This document shows, piece after piece, positions 25,331-32,056 of a stretch of DNA of 64,000 bases. The translations under genes and the position numbers were made by a program. Under the pieces are notes generated by a model. The model saw nothing but the letters and a program-made list of their open reading frames with translations, ran no database searches and was not told the DNA's origin. The first letter of the stretch is position 1; the number at the start of each line of letters is the position of its first letter. The DNA is from Rathayibacter iranicus NCPPB 2253 = VKM Ac-1602. GTDB lineage: Bacteria; Actinomycetota; Actinomycetes; Actinomycetales; Microbacteriaceae. The DNA is taken from assembly GCF_003149025.1 (NCBI RefSeq), contig NZ_QGDV01000008.1, positions 62,001 to 126,000 of the forward strand, given 5' to 3'.

Positions 25331-26798
25331 TGACACTAACGAATCAGGTGTTACTCAACAGCAGTGGCGCAAAGGCCCTCTGCTCGTGCTCTGCTTGGGT
25401 TCCTTCATGACCCTGCTTGACGTGACAATCGTCAATGTTGCGGTACCGAGAATGCTCGCTGAGCTTCGAGTTGGACTGGAATCGGCCGGGTGGATAATTT
25501 CGCTCTACACTATTCCTCTCGCTGTGTTTGTTGCGACGTTCGGAAAACTGGGTGACGTACTCGGCAAGAGGGAATGCTACCTCGTAGGCGTGGCCCTGTT
25601 TACCTTGGCTTCTGCGGCGTGCGCACTCGCACCAAACATTGTTGTCTTGCTCGTCGCGAGAATATTTCAGGGAACAGGGGCCTCTTTGCTCTTACCTCAG
25701 ACGCTGGCAATTATCAGTACTGCCACCCCCAAAGATAAGCGAACCACCGCTTTGGGCGTTCACGGCTCGATCAGTGGAATCGCCTCCGTACTCGGTCCCC
25801 TCCTCGGCGGAGTATTGGTCGGAGTCGTCGGGTGGCGCTCCATCTTTCTTCTGAACTTGCCACTCGGCGTCATCGTGATCGTGCTCGGAATCAAGATCCT
25901 TCCCCGCACTACACAAGAGCGGGATCGTCGCCTCGATTGGGCCTCGGTTACACTTATGATCTTGGCGCTCTCAAGCGTCACATATCTCCTTCTCGAAGGA
26001 GGCGCGAGAGTTCAGAACCACCTGGCGGTTCACATCGGGATGCCCAGCGCGATAGCTGTCCTCAGCGGTGCTGCGCTCTACTACCGCCTTCGACGGACAC
26101 AAGATCGTGATCCACTCATCCCGTTCTGGATTTTCAGGAATCCTAGCTACAGACTTATGTCCCTCGTGTGGGCGTCAGTATCTGCGGCCATCGTAATCAC
26201 CTATCTCCCGCTCATGGTCTATGCCCAGACGGTACTCGGGTTGTCCTCAATGGCTGCAGGACTTCTCGTCACTCCTATGTTTGTGTGCACGGTAGTCGTT
26301 GCCGCATGTGCAGGGCGACTGGCGAAAGCATGGACAGCGCACTTCACGCTAGCCGGTGGATTGGGCCTGTTCGCACTGGGTCTAGTTGGCCTCGCAGTCA
26401 CTGCCACTGAGACAGCTTCCCCTATGCTCTTTGTGCCGAGCCTTCTCGTAGCCGGCTCAGGATTGGGTGCTACCTTCGCGACAATGCAGTCAATAGCTAT
26501 GCGTGATGTCGATCCGGGCGACTCGGGCGCTGCCTCAGGAGTGATCAACGGAATCCGTCAGCTGAGTTCCGCGCTCGGAGGTGCTGTTGTCGTCACGCTC
26601 CTGGCTGTCGGCATTCGGTTGGCCGGTCTCGATGAGAGCTTTTCAGGCTCTCCAAGTTGGCAGAGCGCGTATACTGATTCGCTGCAGTTGGTGCTCCTCG
26701 TGCCAGTTGTCTTGATCGGGCTGTGCGCGCTACTTACGTGGCGCCAGGGGGTCAGCGAGAAGAGACTGATGATCGACAACCAACATTTAGTTCGCTAG
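25323..26798 (+). CDS. DHA2-family (14-TM) MFS exporter
   Basis: A 491-residue major facilitator of the EmrB/QacA drug:H+ antiporter type with about 14 hydrophobic spans. Family motifs are LLDVTIVNVAVP (motif D1, about 31-42), GKLGDVLGKRECYLVG (motif A) and GPLLGGVLVGVVGWRSIFLLNLP (motif C, antiporter signature). It would export the island product or an antibiotic. The ATG at 25323 lies inside the end of the acyltransferase gene (8-nt overlap), which makes it part of the same operon. The reading frame open further upstream (from 25269) is the shadow of that gene. Confidence 0.9.
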   Translation: MTSDTNESGVTQQQWRKGPLLVLCLGSFMTLLDVTIVNVAVPRMLAELRVGLESAGWIISLYTIPLAVFVATFGKLGDVLGKRECYLVGVALFTLASAACALAPNIVVLLVARIFQGTGASLLLPQTLAIISTATPKDKRTTALGVHGSISGIASVLGPLLGGVLVGVVGWRSIFLLNLPLGVIVIVLGIKILPRTTQERDRRLDWASVTLMILALSSVTYLLLEGGARVQNHLAVHIGMPSAIAVLSGAALYYRLRRTQDRDPLIPFWIFRNPSYRLMSLVWASVSAAIVITYLPLMVYAQTVLGLSSMAAGLLVTPMFVCTVVVAACAGRLAKAWTAHFTLAGGLGLFALGLVGLAVTATETASPMLFVPSLLVAGSGLGATFATMQSIAMRDVDPGDSGAASGVINGIRQLSSALGGAVVVTLLAVGIRLAGLDESFSGSPSWQSAYTDSLQLVLLVPVVLIGLCALLTWRQGVSEKRLMIDNQHLVR

Positions 26799-26803
26799 TA
26801 TTC

Positions 26804-27355
26804 ATGGACGCACCTACAGAACTCACATCGTTTGCGATGGGTAGAACTTCCAGAATCATAGCGAATGGCTGGTCGTCCGACAGCTTGTTGCCGGGCGACC
26901 AGCCATTCGCGTCATTGGCTCACAACCGCGATAGACAAGCTGCGCGAATACTCTTGATGGAACTGATCGAGAGTGATGTTCGGCGGGTGAGGAGCCCTAT
27001 CGTGATCGGAACGTTGACTTGCTCTGAGGGGTGCATCTACTGCGGGGCGCCCCATGTGATCGGTCGACCTGATCTGTTTGTATCAATTAGTCACTCCTGG
27101 GGCTGGGCGGCCGCTGCGCTTTCAACACGTCCGATCGGCATTGACCTAGAGGCGCTCACCAGACGGCCTCACCCCGCAAGTGCCACACATCGCACCGCCT
27201 TCTACTCCGAGTGGACACGGAAGGAGGCACGTTGGAAGTCGCTGTCGCGGATCCTGTGTAGCAAGACCGCATGCTCCGAAACACAATCGCCGAGGATCGT
27301 TACAAGCGTCCAGAGTTCGGAGATCATTTTCAGCGTGGCACTCGTGCCCTCGTAG
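26804..27355 (+). pseudogene. Degenerate 4'-phosphopantetheinyl transferase-like gene
   Basis: A 183-residue frame 5 nt after the exporter. The N-terminal part is family-like: CIYCGAPHVIGRPDLF, then VSISHSWGWAAAALS and IGIDLEAL (Mg-binding motif). The second Mg/CoA motif, EWTRKEARWK, follows after only ~16 residues. The intact enzyme at 28280 has about 40 residues between the same motifs, so ~25 residues are missing. After the KEA motif the sequence loses similarity. No clear ribosome binding site is seen. I read it as a decayed copy, though a short variant that still folds cannot be excluded. Confidence 0.6.
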
Positions 27356-27475
27356 AACTCGAAAGTCGCCGCCGGATGTTAGGCACGAATCACTGAAATT
27401 TAGTCCTTTTTAGACCACGCAAAGGTGAAGTGGAGAGTTCGTCCACAACAGGGATGTTCCGGCAGGCGACGGATG

Positions 27476-28135
27476 TCATCCAATGGTCAAGGTTCGCCTC
27501 TCTCCCAGCATCATCGCTTCTTCAAGAATCGCGGAGATTGTCTGTTCGTCAGCAGTGATAAGAAGGGCGGGAAGCAGCGCATTCCATGCGTCGGAAACCG
27601 ACTCGGTCAGAAACTCCTCCTCCTGTCCCAGGCTCTTCAGTACGAGTTGTGCTCCGGTGTAGATTGAGACCGCAATTCTCGCGAAGTGGCTGGGCGGCAC
27701 CCGGCTCGTCACCAGTCCGTCGTCAACAGCTTGTTCGAGTAACTCCGTAAACCTCTGTATCCAGTACGTGAAGGGTTCGCGAGGAGCGACTTCAAATGAC
27801 GAAGAATCGAGTGTTAGTCGAAGTCCGGCTTTGACAGTGGGTTCCTCGAGGGCTTGCCGTGCTAATCTCAGAGTGATAGCGATCATTCGAACGATGGGGG
27901 GGGAGTTCTGCAGACTGGAATCGTCGACCGCCGTCGATCTTTCGTGTTGAAGACGAATGATTTCATGAGCAAGATGTTCTTTGGACTCAAAATGAAAGTA
28001 CAGTGAACCTTTGTTCACACCGGCCGTGCGGGCGATGTCGGCGATCCCTGCTCCGTAGCCGTGCCGTCCGAAAAGTATCGCAGCGGCATCTAGTAACTGT
28101 TCGCGGGTGGCATGCGCTCGTGCTTGCTGGACCAT
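27476..28135 (-). CDS. TetR-family regulator of the gamma-butyrolactone-receptor (ArpA/ScbR-like) type
   Basis: A 219-residue repressor-type protein. The N-terminal DNA-binding domain reads TREQLLDAAAILFGRHGYGAGIADIARTAGVNKGSLYFHFESKEHLA, with the KGSLYFHF-SKE-LA pattern characteristic of ScbR/ArpA receptors, which release DNA on binding gamma-butyrolactones. The ligand pocket is in the C-terminal half. No AfsA-type butyrolactone synthase is seen nearby. Likely targets are the palindromes at 19297 and 19656. The ATG at 28135 is preceded at 6 nt by a TACTAT -10 box, so a leaderless transcript is likely. It lies opposite the phosphopantetheinyl transferase gene. Confidence 0.8.
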   Translation of the reverse strand: MVQQARAHATREQLLDAAAILFGRHGYGAGIADIARTAGVNKGSLYFHFESKEHLAHEIIRLQHERSTAVDDSSLQNSPPIVRMIAITLRLARQALEEPTVKAGLRLTLDSSSFEVAPREPFTYWIQRFTELLEQAVDDGLVTSRVPPSHFARIAVSIYTGAQLVLKSLGQEEEFLTESVSDAWNALLPALLITADEQTISAILEEAMMLGERRTLTIG

Positions 28136-28141
28136 ACACCA

Positions 28142-28147
28142 ATAGTA
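28142..28147 (-). promoter_or_regulatory. Putative -10 box of a leaderless tetR transcript
   Basis: On the minus strand this reads TACTAT, exactly 6 nt before the ATG at 28135, with no ribosome binding site between. On the other strand a TATACT -10-like box at 28200-28205 may serve the phosphopantetheinyl transferase gene. Confidence 0.45.
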
Positions 28148-28279
28148 GGCGCTGTTCGTCGGCACCGCACCCTGAGTCGGCCACATCAATGTTCCAGCCT
28201 ATACTTGCCATCTTCTCGCATGGCGACGGCCATCGATTTTAGGGCCGAGGCGCTGGTGAAGAGCGGGTTTGAGGTGGAC

Positions 28280-29005
28280 ATGGGTATGCGTGACGGCACG
28301 AATCGGGAACATCTGCTCCCCGCCCATGAAGTCCTACTGGCGACCCGTGTTCCACTCCTGTGGGACCATACCGATCTCTTATCAGTCCAGGAGCTCGAGC
28401 GGAGCGAGAGGTTCGCATGCGAGGATGACCGTGCTCGCTTCCAAACGGGGGCAGCATTGGTCCGCCTCATGTCCTCCTCGGTCAGCGGGATCCCTCCAGC
28501 CCAGCTGATCGTAGATCGGACGTGTCCAGACTGCGGCCAGCCCCACGGTCGCCCTCGGCTCCCGATGGACCTCGGGCTCAGCCTGTCTGTAACCCACGGC
28601 GGTAGATGGGTTGCGGTAGCGTGTAGCCGTAGCCTTGTCGGAGTGGATGTGGAGCCGATTGACCCTCGAATCCTCGCATTGGAGACAAGAATCGTTTCTG
28701 AGCGGGAAGCGGGTGACTTGATTGGTCTGACGGAGCCTCAGAAGGTCAGGGCATTGACGAGGGCATGGGCGCGCAAGGAGGCAGCGACCAAATCGCTAGG
28801 TGTTGGGTTGCGAGTACCAATGCCAGAATTAGAGGTCCTCGACTCTTCACCACCGCACGTTATGGGCTCGTTTGTCCCTAGGGGCACACGGATTAGCCTT
28901 GTAGATTTCACGCTTGATCCAGTTCACTGTGCCTCAATCGCTATTGTGCACTCGGACCGCATTAGCGCGTCAAGAATCTTGATTCGTCGCTTTCCGAAAA
29001 GGTAG
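28280..29005 (+). CDS. 4'-Phosphopantetheinyl transferase (Sfp-type)
   Basis: A 241-residue Sfp-superfamily enzyme that attaches the phosphopantetheine arm of CoA to carrier-protein serines. The motifs are complete: CPDCGQPHGRPRLP, LSLSVTHGGRWVAVACS, VGVDVEPID (Mg-binding) and AWARKEAATKSLGVGLRVPM. It should activate the discrete carrier protein and the carrier domain of the megaenzyme. The ATG at 28280 (or 28286) follows a GAGGTGG site and gives normal family length. An upstream ATG at 28220 lacks a ribosome binding site. It lies opposite the TetR gene, at the right end of the island. Confidence 0.85.
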   Translation: MGMRDGTNREHLLPAHEVLLATRVPLLWDHTDLLSVQELERSERFACEDDRARFQTGAALVRLMSSSVSGIPPAQLIVDRTCPDCGQPHGRPRLPMDLGLSLSVTHGGRWVAVACSRSLVGVDVEPIDPRILALETRIVSEREAGDLIGLTEPQKVRALTRAWARKEAATKSLGVGLRVPMPELEVLDSSPPHVMGSFVPRGTRISLVDFTLDPVHCASIAIVHSDRISASRILIRRFPKR

Positions 29006-29175
29006 TCGTTTGTGCCAAGCGCTGTAACCTTCTTGCCCTTTTGGCGATCATGTGGCCTGAAGCTCTTCACGTGTTCACCTACCTGCGTGGGCAATGCAGG
29101 CGGGTTCGCAGGAAGACCGCTCGCCCGTCCCCTCGGGTCGACGGCGGAGATACGCAGCAGATGGTGGCGAGTTCG

Positions 29176-29396
29176 TCGCCGCGCGCGGCGGGCTTGAGGC
29201 GCGCGTCGGCGAGCGTGGCTCGCTGGTCTCCGGCGGCCAGGCGCAGCGGCTCGCCCTCGCGCGGGCGCTGCTCGCCGACTTCGACGTGCTGATTGCGCAC
29301 CGTGTGCCTCCGGCGCTCGTGTTCGACCAGCGGATTCGCGTGGAGCGGGGCACGGCGTTGACGGAGGGCAGGGACGGCGTTCGTCACCGAGGTTGA
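29176..29396 (+). pseudogene. Diverged, deleted cydC 3' fragment
   Basis: This encodes only the end of a CydC-like ATPase, beginning VAARGGLEARVGERGSLVSGG. It differs from the intact cydC at many positions up to 29285. It then lacks 96 bp (32 codons) between two GTGCTG repeats, an in-frame loss of the Walker B region LDEPTASVD and following helix. The remainder, from IAHRVPPALVF to the stop codon, is close to the intact copy. No promoter or start is evident. Not functional. Confidence 0.85.
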
Positions 29397-29864
29397 GACG
29401 CGCTGACGGGGGCTGGCCGCTCCAGATCCGGCTTCTCAGCCTTGGTTGTGAAGGTCGTCCCGAGCTGGCGTCGCGACGCTCTTTAACCGACCGCCCTCGG
29501 TGGCCCAGCGGTCGAGTGCCGCGTCCGCCCGCGTCTGCGCCGCGCCGGCCAGGCCTGCGAGCAGCGGGGCGATGACGTCTCGGGCCAGCGGATCGCTCAG
29601 CTCGTCCACTCGCGAGTCGCGCGCGAACCCTTCGAGGCGGGTGAGGTCCAGGCCGCGCAGGAGCGCTGCGCGCGATTGCAGCAGCACAACGGCGGCCAGC
29701 CGTGGCTCGAATACCGGCGGGTTCCAGAGTTCGGTCGAGAGGGCGGTCACGTCGTCGTGGGAGAGCCCGCGAAAGGTCCGCAGTGCATCCCGCACAGTGC
29801 CGCGCACCGCCCCGACCGAGGCACCGGTCGAGTCGAGACCGGCGCCCAAGCGCTCCCGAACCTC
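29176..29864 (+). repeat. Right flanking direct repeat of the island
   Basis: The counterpart of 10994-11659. The cydC part is diverged and carries a 96-bp deletion, while the alkD part is complete relative to the left copy. Bases 29390-29648 are identical to 11304-11562. Offset between copies is 18,086 bp across the identical tract and 18,205 bp beyond the left copy's 119-bp deletion. Confidence 0.9.
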
Positions 29865-29930
29865 CTGAGCGCGCCAGACATCGCCCTCGTAGTCGAGGGC
29901 CGAGCGGATGAACTCGCCGGGAGCGCTCAC
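29436..29930 (-). pseudogene. AlkD-like DNA alkylation repair gene, right copy, probably C-terminally truncated
   Basis: About 164 residues with the AlkD HEAT-repeat pattern: EFIRSALDYEGD, GASVGAVRGTVRDALR, HDDVTALSTELWNPPVFEPRLAAVVLL, DLTRLEGFARDSRVDELSDPLA. Family proteins are DNA glycosylases for alkylated bases and are usually ~220-240 residues. Here the sequence runs into ALDRWATEGGRLKS and stops, where the family normally continues with a tryptophan/arginine-rich segment and two more helices, so the C-terminal quarter appears lost. The GTG at 29930 is the best start. It is 29 nt beyond the end of the lectin gene on the same strand. Confidence 0.6.
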
Positions 29931-29959
29931 CCCGACACTGTGCGAGAGCCGGCCCGCCG

Positions 29960-31174
29960 TCAGCGGCTGGCCCACACGGCTCGGCGGCTGTCGTACTCGA
30001 CGAGGTTGCCGTCGTCCTGCATCACGAGCGTGTACGGTCCCACGGAGCCGACGCCGGGTACGACGGTCCAACCGGTGACCGTCTCCGTGCCCACGGAGAG
30101 CCGCCCGCTGGTGTCGAGAGCGAGGAACGCGCCGGGGCGCGTGGTCGTCGAGGCCCAGATCGGACCGGACGCGCCGTAAACGACGAGGTTGCCGTCGGCC
30201 TGCATCACTGCGCGGTAGACGCCGTTGGGCGAGCGGAGGAAGCTACCGGCCTCTAGAGAATTCGCGGCATACAGCGTCGTTGCCGGGAAGGCCGCCTGGC
30301 TGGTCCAGACCACGTCGTCTTTCGTGTTCACGATAATCAGGGAGCCGGCGTTGTTGACGCCGAGCCGGAGGTTCGTCCCGCGGGTGCCGGAGGACCACTT
30401 GACCGAGTTGTCCGCGCCGAAGAGGACGGCGTTGCCGTCCTTCTGCAGCGTGATGCGGTTGCCCGGGCCGCCGGTACCGGTCGCCCAGACAACCCCTTGC
30501 GGGCCGTAGCCGACGAAGTTGCCGTCGGTCTGCATGACTGCGCGGAAGCGGCCGTCGGCCGACGTGAGCTGGTGCACGGGACGCAGCGTCTGGCCGGCAA
30601 AGAGGGTATCGGTGACTGGCTCGGCAATGGTGCGGCGGATGTTGCTCGCCCAAGCGGGCGACCCGTTCTCGCGATAGACGACAAGATTGCCGTCGGCCTG
30701 GATGATGACTGAGGCGCCGGCTTCGTTCGTGGTGTTGGTGCTCCAGACAGGGCTGCCCTTCGCCGAGTAGACGACCAGGTTGCCGTCGGTTTGCATGACC
30801 AAATGGTTGCCTCGACCCTGAGTGCCGGTCGCAAAGGTGGGACGGCCGCTGGGGTCGTAGGTCACGGCGTTCCCGTCGCTCTGCATCTGGAACGAGTAAC
30901 CATTCGTGCTGGAGACGATCCTCTGGCCGGCGTTCAGCTGCTCGCCGCCGACGAGCGCGTTGTAGTAGCGCACCGCGGCACGTGCAGTCTGCTGCGCGGC
31001 CTCTGGCGACTCGCTGGCCGGGGCCAGCGCTGCGGGAGACTCCTCGACGGAGGACAGCGGCTTTTGCGGATTCTCGGCGGCGACGGCGGGAGTCGCGCCG
31101 ACGAGTAGGGCTCCGGCCGCGACGAGCACGACGAGCCCGGAGGCCAAGGAGCGGGAGAGGGAGGTGTGCGTCAT
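29960..31174 (-). CDS. Secreted bulb-type mannose-binding-lectin-repeat protein
   Basis: A 404-residue exported protein. The N-terminal signal peptide (SRSLASGLVVLVAAGALLVGATPAVAAE) is followed by a ~70-residue linker and three B-lectin beta-prism units. QxDGNxVxY-type mannose-binding motifs occur at least six times (QSDGNAVTY, QTDGNLVVY, QADGNLVVY, QTDGNFVGY, QADGNLVVY, QDDGNLVEY). The protein probably binds surface or plant mannose glycans outside the cell. The ATG at 31174 was chosen at the signal peptide; a far longer open frame upstream is only the antisense of pabC and pabB. No enzymatic domain is seen. Confidence 0.9.
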   Translation of the reverse strand: MTHTSLSRSLASGLVVLVAAGALLVGATPAVAAENPQKPLSSVEESPAALAPASESPEAAQQTARAAVRYYNALVGGEQLNAGQRIVSSTNGYSFQMQSDGNAVTYDPSGRPTFATGTQGRGNHLVMQTDGNLVVYSAKGSPVWSTNTTNEAGASVIIQADGNLVVYRENGSPAWASNIRRTIAEPVTDTLFAGQTLRPVHQLTSADGRFRAVMQTDGNFVGYGPQGVVWATGTGGPGNRITLQKDGNAVLFGADNSVKWSSGTRGTNLRLGVNNAGSLIIVNTKDDVVWTSQAAFPATTLYAANSLEAGSFLRSPNGVYRAVMQADGNLVVYGASGPIWASTTTRPGAFLALDTSGRLSVGTETVTGWTVVPGVGSVGPYTLVMQDDGNLVEYDSRRAVWASR

Positions 31175-31275
31175 CGCAGGACTTTCTCGAGTGGCGGCGG
31201 GGGTATTCGATGCTTGCACGGTGCGGACGATTGACGACCAACTCCGCATGCCCTCCGTCTGGGGGTGACGAGGCG

Positions 31276-32037
31276 TCAGGCGCCCGGCAGAGGGCGACGG
31301 AGGGCATCCAACCGGCGCCGCCACGCGTCGAACCGACCCGGCTCGGCAGCGAGCGCCGGACCATCGAGCCACGTCGTCGCCAGCCGGAGCCCGTGCAGCG
31401 CGTTCGCAACCCACACCTCGCGCCCTCCGAGAGAGACAGGCTCCGCCGGCGCCTCGATCACGTCGACCCCCAGCGCGCCGGCCAGCACCGAGATCGTGCG
31501 CGCCGTGACGCTGGGCACGCGCACGCTCTCCGGCGGCGGAACCACCAGGGCGTCGCCGAGCCACCAGAGCACCGCACTGGACGCGCCGTCCACGACGGCG
31601 CCGTCCGCGTCGAGGAGGATCGCCTCGTCGGCGCCCGCAGCCTGCGCTCGGGCGCGCAGCAGGGCCAGCCGCGTGATGTCCGGTCCCTTGCGGTCGGGGA
31701 CGCGCCGTGGATCCACGGGGCTGGTCCACAGCACCACCGAGCGCCCGAGCGGAGGAGCCGGCCGCAGCCGCAGCCGCAGCGCGCCCGCCGAGAGTTCGAT
31801 CCTCGGGAACCACGCGCCGGTGCGGGGCAGCGCGGCGACGGCAGCATCGACGAAGACTCCCGCGTCCGAGGGGCCGCCCGCGGCTGCTACGGCCGACAGG
31901 AAACGCCCGCGATGCAGGTCGAGGCCGCGCACCCAACCCTCGGCGACCAGCCATGAGTCGGCCGCAGCGAGCGCGGCGGGGGGAGCCTCGATGGCGGGAC
32001 CGAGCTCGCGCCCGTCCCACTCCCGCACCTGCTCCAC
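31276..32037 (-). CDS. pabC: 4-Amino-4-deoxychorismate lyase
   Basis: A 253-residue fold-type IV PLP enzyme that releases pyruvate from aminodeoxychorismate to give p-aminobenzoate for folate. Features are DRKGPDI (Schiff-base lysine), ADEAILLDADGAVVDGASSAVLWWLGDALVVPP and the later SVTARTISVLAGALG. The gene is divergent from pabB: the two GTG starts are only 19 bp apart. A TAGCGT -10 box lies 8 nt before its start on the minus strand. A dedicated glutaminase gene pabA is not seen in the window. Confidence 0.88.
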   Translation of the reverse strand: MEQVREWDGRELGPAIEAPPAALAAADSWLVAEGWVRGLDLHRGRFLSAVAAAGGPSDAGVFVDAAVAALPRTGAWFPRIELSAGALRLRLRPAPPLGRSVVLWTSPVDPRRVPDRKGPDITRLALLRARAQAAGADEAILLDADGAVVDGASSAVLWWLGDALVVPPPESVRVPSVTARTISVLAGALGVDVIEAPAEPVSLGGREVWVANALHGLRLATTWLDGPALAAEPGRFDAWRRRLDALRRPLPGA

Positions 32038-32044
32038 GACGGCC

Positions 32045-32051
32045 TACGCTA
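32045..32051. promoter_or_regulatory. Shared bidirectional -10 element of pabB and pabC
   Basis: TACGCTA. On the plus strand TACGCT (32045-32050) ends 6 nt before the pabB GTG. On the minus strand TAGCGT (32051-32046) ends 8 nt before the pabC GTG. There is no room for ribosome binding sites, so both transcripts would be leaderless. No convincing -35 boxes were found. Confidence 0.45.
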
Positions 32052-32056
32052 GCCGA

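Larger units (their letters stand above)
11660..29175. mobile_element. Accessory genomic island (lipid/NRPS-like biosynthesis, export and regulation)
   Basis: This is the unique DNA between the two repeat arms. Base composition is visibly lower in GC than in the flanks, with many A/T-ending codons (for example in the carrier-protein and aminotransferase genes). It interrupts an otherwise continuous cydC-alkD'-lectin locus. It contains a helicase fragment, two divergent biosynthetic operons, a TetR regulator, two phosphopantetheinyl-transferase-type genes and no recognisable integrase or transposase. The repeat pattern suggests integration by homologous single crossover (see findings). Horizontal acquisition is inferred from composition and boundaries. 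Confidence 0.8.

Noticed and set aside
11660-29175. Integrase, transposase or tRNA attachment site as the cause of the island
   Set aside because: None found in or next to the island, no short target duplication, and the long homologous flanks explain the structure better.
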